From Tuctoria greenei (taxonomy: Eukaryota; Streptophyta; Magnoliopsida; Poales; Poaceae): a stretch of 64,000 bases of DNA. The number at the start of each line of letters is the position of its first letter. Positions within the stretch are counted from its first letter, which is position 1. The stretch is taken from assembly GCA_036927565.1 (NCBI GenBank), contig JAYESD010000010.1, positions 41,967,298-42,031,297 of the forward strand, in the 5' to 3' direction. Positions 56,503 through 64,000 of this stretch are shown one piece after another. Position numbers and translations under genes: made by a program. Under the pieces are notes generated by a model that saw only the letters and a program-made list of their open reading frames with translations, was not told the DNA's origin and made no database searches.

Positions 56503-58065
56503 ATGTTGAGCTCCGACAAAGAGATCTCTGACTTTGAGGCCGAGTTGGACCACGAGGTGGCACCTCGGTCCTCGGCGGGTCTTGGCAAGAAACGTCAAGA
56601 AAGACCTTCCGGGCCTGCTACTTCCCCTCCCCAGGTTCGGAGGAAGGTCTGTATCATGAAGCCCGCCTCGAAGGCCGCTGCGTCTACAAGCGGCCTTTGT
56701 CAAGCAAAAGGAAAGGGCAAGGGAGTAGCAACAGGGCCAGTTGGGCCCTTGAAGCTCCATGCTCCCAGGGAAGGGGTCCGGGACCCCAATGAAGAGAAAT
56801 TCAATGGGAAAGGCAGCGATGTGGCAGTCAAGCTCAGAAGCATTGATTGCTATGGAAGGCCAAAGCAGGCAGCTGATGGAAGGTTTTGGTCAAACTTCCA
56901 TGCAGATTTCTACAGGCTGGTTTACCTGCCAAAGAAGACTCCGGTGGTGCACAGTCAGTGGATTGACTGGGCCTACCTAGAGAAGAAGAAGAGCTCAGCT
57001 TTTGATGAGGTCATTGCTGCAGCAGAGAGGCATGGTCTGAAGGATCTGTTTGCCTTCAGACACAATTGGAATGATGAAGTGATTGCACAATTCTATGCAA
57101 CATGCCACTTCTCGAGTGAAGATGAAGAGAGTGTGACTTGGATGACCCATGGATCCAAGTACTCCATCACTCGGGAGGATTTTGCAAGCTTGCTCCATTT
57201 AGACTCTGTTGGAAATGACCACCTGATCATCCACAACATAGGGGTCATTGAGAGGGACGGAATAAAGTTCATGTATGAGCCCAACTCTAAGTATGTTCCT
57301 CCCTCCACAAAGAACATGAAGCCCTTCTTTGTGGTCCTGAACAGAGTTCTCCGGAAGACCATTGCCCACAAGGATGGGGATGCAGGGAGTGTACAGGGCT
57401 ACCTCCGGACTCTAATGAGGGTCATAAGCAAGAAGAGACAGTTTGATGTTGCAGATTACATATGGAATGACATGGTCAACATCTCAAGCACCCCCAACCG
57501 GTCCTGTGGCTATGCTCCCTACCTCATGTATATGATTGAGAAAGTCACAGGTATTGAGTTCGTGAAGGATGTGGAGCACACTCCTTTGAGGCCTCAGAAG
57601 CCTCAACCTGTGAGTGTCCAGACTGCTCCCTCGCCGGCCTCAAGTCCTGAGGCACTGGCAAGAGAAAGAGATGTTGCTAGGGCTCCTCCCCCCTCCAGGG
57701 AAGCCCCTCAGAGAGGATCCGCCAGTGGGATCCTCAAATACCTGACTGCCATATTCTCCTCCTGCAAGAAGGCTGAAGTAAAACTTCATAAACTCAATCG
57801 GAAGAGGAAGGAGGATATGAGATACATCAAAGCCAATGTGAAGCAACTGAGTGAAAAGCTGGAGATCAACCCCATTGGATCTCCGGTAATTTCTGAAGAT
57901 TCTGATCTTGACATCACCAAGCTCGGGCCTCTGAATCCCTTCGAGCTTGCCTACTTTGGCATTGGGGCCTCGAGCAGCTCTGCTCCTCATCCTCCCTCTC
58001 CTCCTCGTCAAGCGGAAAGCGAAGAAGATGAAGACGATGTCGAGAGGACCGACGGTGAAGAGTGA
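56503..58065 (+). CDS. Extra ORF of copia element D, downstream of RNase H, 520 codons, intact
   Basis: I chose the ATG at 56503 (MLSSDKEISDFEAELD); the frame is open 22 codons further upstream without another ATG. Residues 1-90 are basic and low in complexity (KGKGKG). Residues about 100-340 look globular: GRFWSNFHADFYRLVYLPKK, then SQWIDWAYLEKKKSSAFDEV, FYATCHFSSEDEESVTWM and YSITREDFASLLHLDSVG. This resembles the 'putative plant transposon protein' domain found in Athila-like ORFs (family inferred from memory). A Pro-rich linker, a possible coiled coil (KKAEVKLHKLNRKRKEDMRY) and an acidic C-terminus (EEDEDDVERTDGEE) follow. I see no signal peptide or clear membrane span, so an env role is not supported. 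It sits where SIRE-type elements carry env-like ORFs. It has no stop, while pol of the same copy has a large deletion. Confidence 0.82.
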   Translation: MLSSDKEISDFEAELDHEVAPRSSAGLGKKRQERPSGPATSPPQVRRKVCIMKPASKAAASTSGLCQAKGKGKGVATGPVGPLKLHAPREGVRDPNEEKFNGKGSDVAVKLRSIDCYGRPKQAADGRFWSNFHADFYRLVYLPKKTPVVHSQWIDWAYLEKKKSSAFDEVIAAAERHGLKDLFAFRHNWNDEVIAQFYATCHFSSEDEESVTWMTHGSKYSITREDFASLLHLDSVGNDHLIIHNIGVIERDGIKFMYEPNSKYVPPSTKNMKPFFVVLNRVLRKTIAHKDGDAGSVQGYLRTLMRVISKKRQFDVADYIWNDMVNISSTPNRSCGYAPYLMYMIEKVTGIEFVKDVEHTPLRPQKPQPVSVQTAPSPASSPEALARERDVARAPPPSREAPQRGSASGILKYLTAIFSSCKKAEVKLHKLNRKRKEDMRYIKANVKQLSEKLEINPIGSPVISEDSDLDITKLGPLNPFELAYFGIGASSSSAPHPPSPPRQAESEEDEDDVERTDGEE

Positions 58066-58506
58066 AGACCCTAGGACCCTCCTCTCCTTCTTTTTGGTGT
58101 CTTGATGCCAAAGGGGGAGAGATTGAGGGGAAGTCTTAGCTTTAGCTGTGGTAGGTTGTGAGGAGAGAGTTCTCTTTATCTTTTATTTGTGATTGTAATA
58201 GTTTAACACTGTTTTCTTATTAAGTTTGGTCTTGTGATGAATTGCTCAATTTATTTGCGAAGTATGTGATGAAAACTGCATTTTTGCTCCTGGAATGTCA
58301 TATGCACTTAATATCGATTGATTAAATGTAAATTCTGTCATTCTCAATGTATTCATGCACTTAGTATGCATCCCACCATAAAGAATGCACATATGGATAA
58401 TTCTCTTGTTGCTTGATGTATTTTTGAGTCATATGTGCATACTTTATGAAAATCTCATTTTTTTTGCCTTATTTTGTGAAATCTCAATTGGTTGTCATCA
58501 ATCACC
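58066..58506 (+). other. 3' region of D between the extra ORF and the polypurine tract
   Basis: It holds TGATGCCAAAGGGGGAGAG at about 58105, a phrase common before the 3' end of SIRE-like elements, then AT-rich non-coding DNA. Confidence 0.6.
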
Positions 58507-58520
58507 AAAAAGGGGGAGAT
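58507..58520 (+). other. Polypurine tract of element D
   Basis: AAAAAGGGGGAGAT lies directly before the LTR start at 58521. Confidence 0.88.
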
Positions 58521-60085
58521 TGAAAGTGCATCTAGGACTCCCTTGTGGGTTTTGGATGATTTATGACAAGCAATTGGGATCCTAATCCTTTGTTGAGATG
58601 AATGCAGGCAAATAATGAAAAATAAGCAAAATGCCAAAAAGAAGGGAAATGAGAAGCAAAGTGAATTTGAGCTCAAGGAGAAGAAAATAGTGGATTATTA
58701 TGTATGGAGTGTGTTAAGGAAACACACCCAAGAGCTCAATCACTTTCAAGCACACACACACAATGCACAAAGTTATACAGGACCACACTAGTCCGATAAC
58801 AGCCGGACTAGTCCGATATCACATTTTGCACTAGATCGGACAAGTCCGGTATCCACCGGATTAGTCCGATATCTTTCTGATCCACTTCGGACTAGTCCTC
58901 CCCAATGTGGACTAGTCCTCAACACAATGCACAAGTCACACAAAATCGGACAAGTCCGTTGTGATCCGGACTAGACCGATATTCATTCTGATCCATTTCG
59001 GACAAGTCCGGTGCCTACACGGAATAGTCCGATATACACACTGATCTAAATCCGACAAGTCCTCCAAGTGCGGACTTGTCATCCTAAACACTTAGGGTTT
59101 CATATGTCTGGACAAGTCCGATGGTAATCGGACTAGTCCGAAGATTTCCAGTAGTGAAATCGGACAAGTCCGTTTTCAACCGGACTAGTCCGATATTCCT
59201 GGACACTTAGGGTTTGCCACACACAGCACACCGGACTAGTCCGGTGACCACCACAGACTAGTCCGATTTTTCTGAACCCTAACGGTCACTTTTAGAAACC
59301 CCATATAAATAGAGGTGCACGGCCCACTTTTAATCACTCTCGAACCCTAGCGCCGTCACACCTCCCAAGAGACTCAAAAACCACCTCTCTCCAGGAAATC
59401 AAGTGCAAAATCGATCAATCTATTGAAGATTACTTCTAGATCATTGGAGAGACACTTGGCACACATCATTGAGCTCTTGGTTTGATTCTCTAACACACTC
59501 TTGCATTTCAATTTGTAATTTTCGAGTGTGTTATTGGTGGCTTTGTAAGTTGTAATCAAGGGAGCTCTCAACGTGTGAGAACGCCCCTTCAACTTGGTTA
59601 TTTACCCTTTGTGATTAGTCGAAGAGGATTAGCCTTCGTGGCGATCCGACGAGGGAAGGGTTGGAGAAAACCCGGTCCTTTTGTGGGCTCCTCAACGTGG
59701 ATGTAGGTTACCTTCATGGTAGCTGAACCACGGGATAAAACTTGTGTCTTGTCCTTTTGTGTTCTTCATCTTAATTGATCAACTCAATCTAGGGTTTGAT
59801 TCACTTTGTTCAATTTGAGTTAAATTGTTAAACAAAAGGCTTAATTGTTAGAGAATTTGACATACAACTATTAACCTGTCATTTAAGTTCATATTTCCGC
59901 TGCAAACATTTACGAATCAATCAAATTGACTGATCTTGATCAACTTAGCCCGTGAAAACCGGACTAGTCCGCAGTTTACCGGACTAGTCCGATATCTCTG
60001 GTATTGACCTTGTTGTTGAGTGTTACAGGAACCGAGAAAAAATCAAAAAAGCCTATTCACCCCCCCCCCTCTAGGCCTACATTCA
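58521..60085 (+). repeat. 3' LTR of element D
   Basis: Same ends, TATA box (59304) and palindrome array as the 5' LTR. Followed by the AATGC duplication at 60086-60090. Confidence 0.93.
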
Positions 60086-60090
60086 AATGC

Positions 60091-62274
60091 TCAAGGCACG
60101 ACTTCGTGAGAAGCTCAACGTTCCCAAGAAGGAGATCAAGCCAATTGCTCTGGTCAACATCGACAATGGGAGTAGTTCACAAGACTACTCCCGGTATCCT
60201 TATAACTATGAGCAACTAACCGCGAGCAATCATTATTTATCAATTCCCATTGGCAAACCTCCTCAGTTTGATGGAAATGATTACTCCATGTGGAAGCATA
60301 ATATGAAGGTGCACCTCATTTCCTTAAACCCTATCTTGTAGAAAATTGTTATGACAGGTGTTCATCTTCCGAAGAATGAGGAAGACATCACTCCGGAGCA
60401 AGCCGTTCTTCTACATCAAAATGCTCAAGCGGTTGGAGTGATTAGCTCCTCATTGACTCGTGAGGAGTTCAACCGCATTGAAGGGTTGGAGGTTGCTAAG
60501 GAGATATGGGTACCCTCAAGTCGGCGCATGAAGGCAACCGCGTCATTAGGGACGCAAATATCAAGATGATTGAAGGAGAGCTTGGGAGGTTCAACATCAT
60601 GGAGGTTGAGTCTCCCCAAGATATGTATGACCGCCTCAATACCCTCATCAACAAGAGTCGGTCATATGGAAGCACCCGGTGGACCGACCACGAGGTGGTA
60701 AAGAGGATGATTTGAGCATTCATGCCTCGAAACGTCACTCTTTGCTCACTAATTCATGAAAGTACGGGCTTCCACAAGATGACTCCCGAAGAAGTGCTAG
60801 GGAGGATCATCAACCATGAGATGATGGAGCAAGAAGCGATGTTCTACAATGATCTACAAAATCTTTCCTCCTCCAAGAAAAGGGATGTTGCATTCAAGGC
60901 AATGTCCTCAAGATCACAAGAAAAGGAAGAGAGTGGTGAATAGAGTCCCTACGCCGATGAGGAAGAAGCTCTCTTCATCAACAATGTCAAGAGGATGTTT
61001 AGAAGAAGGAGGGGGGGCTACCAAAATGAAAGAAAGAGCAATGACAAGCCCAAGACAAGATCAAGAGGGCTTGCTACAATTGTGGGGAGTATGGCCACTT
61101 CATTGTGGATTGTCCACATGAAGAAAACAAGAAGAAGAAGGGGGGCAAGTTCAAAGAGAAGAAGTACTTCAAGAAGAAGAAGCAATCCGAACATGCCCAC
61201 CTTGGAAAGGAGTGGGATTCAAATGAGGAATCCTCCTCCGATGAACATGAGAAGATAGCAACCATTGCTATGAAGAAGACAACAATGGAAAACAAGCTCT
61301 TCCCAAACTTGGAGACTTAAAAGGCAACTTGTCTCATGGCCAAGGAGGGAAGAAAGAAGGTTAAATCTAAATCCTCTTCTTCAATTTCTTCTCATGATGA
61401 TTTTGATAGTAGTAGTGAAAATGAACATATGCTTAAAGACATGAGTAAAAGTACTTTGAAGAGATTTAGATTGTTAACGAAGGAAATATTTGAGAAGGAA
61501 GACCTCATCAACCGTCAAGAGGACATGCTCATCCAACAAAAGGTGAGATGTCAAGAGGTTGAGGAGTTGTTGGAGCTTGAAAGAGAACGAAGCAAGGCAC
61601 TTGAGCGAGAACTTGCTTTGAGCAAGGAAACTTGCTCAAACCTTGAGAACACTACAATTGTTCTCAAGGATGAACATGTTAGTTTGACACAAGCTAACCA
61701 GATCCTTGAGACGCAAGCAAAGTCTCTCAAGGTCAATGCACCTTCTTCCTCTACAAGCTCACCTTCCACAAATATTAAATCCGAACCATCTCAACCTTGT
61801 AAATGCTCAAACTTGATCATAAAGCTTAAAGATGAGCTTAAGTTGGCACAACCCAATCAAGCACCCAAGGGTGGCATCTTTGACAAGGAGAAGGTGGCCT
61901 ATGCACGTAGTGCATATACCAACACAAGACATCCCCTTGTCAAGGATGGTCTTGGTTATTCTAGGGATATGAGGCAAAACGCCAAAACTCCCAAGAATGG
62001 CAAAGACTTGATTGTTTTTGTCAAAGGAGGCTCATACAACAATAAAGGAAAGAACATTGCTACTTCACCAAAAATGCCTAAGAAAGAACCTCATCTGTTG
62101 TTCCATGATTTTGATGCTTCATATGTTTTATTGACGAACAAGGTTGGAAAGGCCTATGCTAGGTATGTTGGGCCACTCCGAAAGAGTCCTAAACCTTGTG
62201 TGTGGGTGCCCAAGTGCCTCTTGACTAACATCAAAGGACCCAACACCGTTTGGGTACCTAAAGCCAAGGCTTAA
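60091..62274 (+). pseudogene. gag of element C after the D insertion
   Basis: The frame reads LKARLREKLNVPKKEIKPIA, HYLSIPIGKPPQFDGNDYSM, a stop near 60339, VISSSLTREEFNRIEGLEVA, a frameshift near 60510, ESPQDMYDRLNTLINKSRSY, a stop near 60713, and further shifts before a zinc knuckle (about 61068-61110). After a stop at 61318 it continues as a long coiled coil (61336-61740) and GIFDKEKVAYARSAYTNTRH, ending VWVPKAKA at 62274. The long coiled-coil part between the zinc knuckle and protease is absent from D, so D has a shorter gag or a deletion there. Confidence 0.85.
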
Positions 62275-62294
62275 ATCTTTCTTGTAGGCATACT

Positions 62295-64000
62295 CATTCC
62301 ACATAACCATGTGGGTTCTTGATAGTGGATGCACAAATCATATGACCGGAGAGAGGAAGATGTTTTTGGAGTATGAGCTAAATGAAGATCCAAGTGAAGG
62401 AATTTTATTTGGGGACAACAGCCAAGGAAGAATATACTCTTTCAAATGTTTTACATGTTGATTCACTTGATTATAACCTCTTGTCCATATCACAACTATG
62501 TGACAAAGGTTATAATTGTTTATTTACTAATGAGGGTGTGACTGTCACAAGGAGAAGAAATGGCTCAATTGCCTTTAAGGGTGTATTAAAGGGAAAGCTC
62601 TATCTTGTGGATTTCTCTGCGGATAAAGCACAACTTGATACATGCTTAATTGCAAAAACTAATATGGGATGGTTGTGTCATAGGAGGCTAGCACATGTTG
62701 GGATGAGAAATTTGTAAAAACTTCTTAAGGGCGAGCACATTTGTGGTTTAAAGAATGTTGTGTTTGAAAAGGATAGGCCATGTAGCGCATGCCAAGCCGG
62801 AAAGCAAGTTGGAGCACCACATCCATCCAAGAACATTATGACAACATCAAGACCATTGGAGCTTCTACACATGGATCTCTTCGGTCCAATTGCCTACATT
62901 AGTATTGGTGGTAACAAATATGGTCTTGTTATTGTTGATGACTTTTCACGTTTCACTTGGGTATTCTTTTTGCATGACAAGAGCGAGACTCAAGGTGTTC
63001 TCAAGAGATACTTGAATAGAGCTCAAAATGAGTTATCCTTGAGTATCAATAACCATAAGGAGTGACAACGGCACTGAATTCAAGAATACTCAAGTTGAAG
63101 AATTTTTGGATGAAGAAGGCATCAAGCATGAGTTCTCGGCCCCCTACTCCCATCAACAAAATGGGGTGGCCGAGAGGAAGAATAGGACTCTAATTGAGAT
63201 GTCAAGAACCATGCTTGATGAGTACAAGACGTCGGACCGGTTTTGGGCGGAAGCGGTCAACACCGCTTGCCATGCCATACACTGGTTGTATCTTCGCCGC
63301 ATACTTAAGAAGATGTCGTATGATCTTCTAACCAGTAACAAGCCCAATATATCCTACTTTCGTGTTTTTGGGAGCAGATGCTACATTCTTAACAAGAAGC
63401 CTAGGACTTCAAAGTTTGCTTCTAAGTTCGATGAAGGTTTCTTACTAGGTTATGACTCAAACACTTACGCCTATCGTGTCTTCAACAAATCCTTCGGAAT
63501 TGCTGAAGTAGCACGTGACGTAGTGTTTGATGAGACTAATGGCTCCCAAGTTGAGCAAGTTGATCGTCATGTGCTAGATCAAGAAGAAGCTCCACAAGTG
63601 GCAATAGGAAGGATGACACTTGGAGATATACGACCACAAGAACAACCTCAAGATGCAAGTGACCATCCTACACATCAAGCAAGCTCTTCCTCAAATGTTC
63701 AAGATCAAGTTCCCCAAGATGCGCTACAAGAAGATGAAAATGGAGGCATCAATCAAGGGGGAGACAATGAGGATGAGAAAGACCAAGATGATGACTCATG
63801 ACCTCAAGCGCCACACCCAGGAGTGCACCAAAGCGTCCAACAGGACCATCCCATTGACAATATACTTGGAGACATCTCCAAGGGGGTAACAACTTGATCT
63901 CGTGTTGCAAACTTTTGTGAACATTAGTCTTTTGTTTCTTCCTTGTAGCCCCACATGGTTGAAGAAGCACTACGAGATCCGGATTGGGTGATGGCCATGC
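62295..64000 (+). pseudogene. protease, integrase and RT start of element C
   Basis: MWVLDSGCTNHMTGERKM (about 62309) carries the protease DSG site. A small deletion and frameshift near 62430 precede TLSNVLHVDSLDYNLLSISQ. Integrase reads HRRLAHVGMRNL with a stop at about 62715, CSACQAGKQVG, VIVDDFSRFTWVFF, a frameshift near 63050, SDNGTEFKNTQ and QQNGVAERKNRTL, so Asp, Asp and Glu are present. FRVFGSRCYILNKKP and an acidic linker (to 63801) follow. Past that stop DHPIDNILGDISKG and, after another stop, EEALRDPDWVMAM mark the N-terminus of copia RT at the window edge. Confidence 0.88.

Larger units (their letters stand above)
50621..60085 (+). mobile_element. Element D: full-length Ty1/copia element with extra ORF, inserted in gag of C
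   Basis: 9465 bp with LTRs 50621-52183 and 58521-60085 and exact AATGC duplications. The order is LTR, primer site, gag-protease-integrase (with stops), a joined RT tail plus RNase H, spacer, extra ORF, polypurine tract, LTR. By eye the two LTRs differ at about 30-35 of 1563 positions, so the insertion is fairly young. RT fingers and palm are deleted, so D could move only with help. The extra ORF is intact. Confidence 0.93.
48873..64000 (+). mobile_element. Element C: Ty1/copia retrotransposon, SIRE-like, interrupted by D, runs off the right edge
   Basis: The LTR (48873-50460), primer site and first 109 bp of gag are followed by element D. Gag resumes at 60091 (or 60086, counting the AATGC duplication) and leads to protease, integrase and the first RT residues at the window end. 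All parts are similar to D and A, so the three are one family. Several stops and frameshifts make C inactive. The SIRE/Maximus label is a best guess from gag type and the extra ORF in its relative D. Confidence 0.85.

Noticed and set aside
56503..58065. Reading the extra ORF of D as a host gene
   Set aside because: It lies between RNase H and the polypurine tract of a TSD-flanked element and resembles transposon-borne domains, so it belongs to D.
1..64000. Endogenous plant pararetrovirus or other viral insertion
   Set aside because: All RT, integrase and gag motifs fit Ty1/copia or Ty3/gypsy retrotransposons; no movement protein or caulimovirid coat-type zinc motif was seen.

Overview
The window is a block of nested transposable elements from a plant nuclear genome, almost certainly a grass. 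I infer this from the mix of lineages: Tat-type, Athila-type and large-LTR Ty3/gypsy elements, Ty1/copia elements with the initiator-Met tRNA primer site TGGTATCAGAGC, a CACTA element with CACTACTAC ends, and a Tourist-type MITE. I find no convincing host protein gene, no rRNA or tRNA gene, and no CRISPR. Codon disruption is heavy and mostly looks like C-to-T decay (CAG to TAG, CGA to TGA, TGG to TAG/TGA), as expected in methylated heterochromatin.

Layout. 1-10256: minus-strand Tat-like gypsy element T (RT, RNase H, integrase), with an antisense extra ORF on the plus strand at 561-3947 that holds a 72-bp intron. Its RT is split by a copia-type solo LTR (8414-10042). 10257-13840: plus-strand copia element B, cut off inside integrase. 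13841-19178: minus-strand copia element A (5' LTR, gag, protease start), whose gag carries a 1306-bp CACTA element (15934-17239, TSD TTA). 19179-20188: second, partial LTR of the family seen at 8414. 20189-23455: unassigned AT-rich DNA with a 147-bp plastid psbC fragment. 23456-30652: a large-LTR, non-coding gypsy element (LTRs of about 3 kb, internal region 1.1 kb). 30653-31656: unassigned. 31657-45411: Athila-like element F, holding a related 2.5-kb solo LTR (TSD GGATG), a 3.7-kb small LTR element (TSD GATAT) with a Tourist MITE inside it, and a GGCCCG-rich hAT-like element. 45412-46922: an inverted F LTR. 46923-48872: the 5' end of gypsy element G, with a 70-bp minisatellite in exact register. 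48873 to the right edge: copia element C, with its near relative D (50621-60085, TSD AATGC) inserted in gag.

Most notable biology. D has lost its reverse transcriptase, yet keeps an uninterrupted 520-codon extra ORF (56503-58065) downstream of RNase H in the sense direction, preceded by a possible spliced leader. A, C and D carry dense arrays of a 12-bp palindrome, CGGACTAGTCCG and its centre variants. In D these lie in the LTRs and also in the spacer before the extra ORF. Element T carries the other known arrangement, an extra ORF antisense to pol. So the window shows both arrangements of accessory ORFs, one intact and one decayed.

Limits: all lineage names come from motifs read by eye. Ends supported by matching TSDs are firm; ends without them are approximate.
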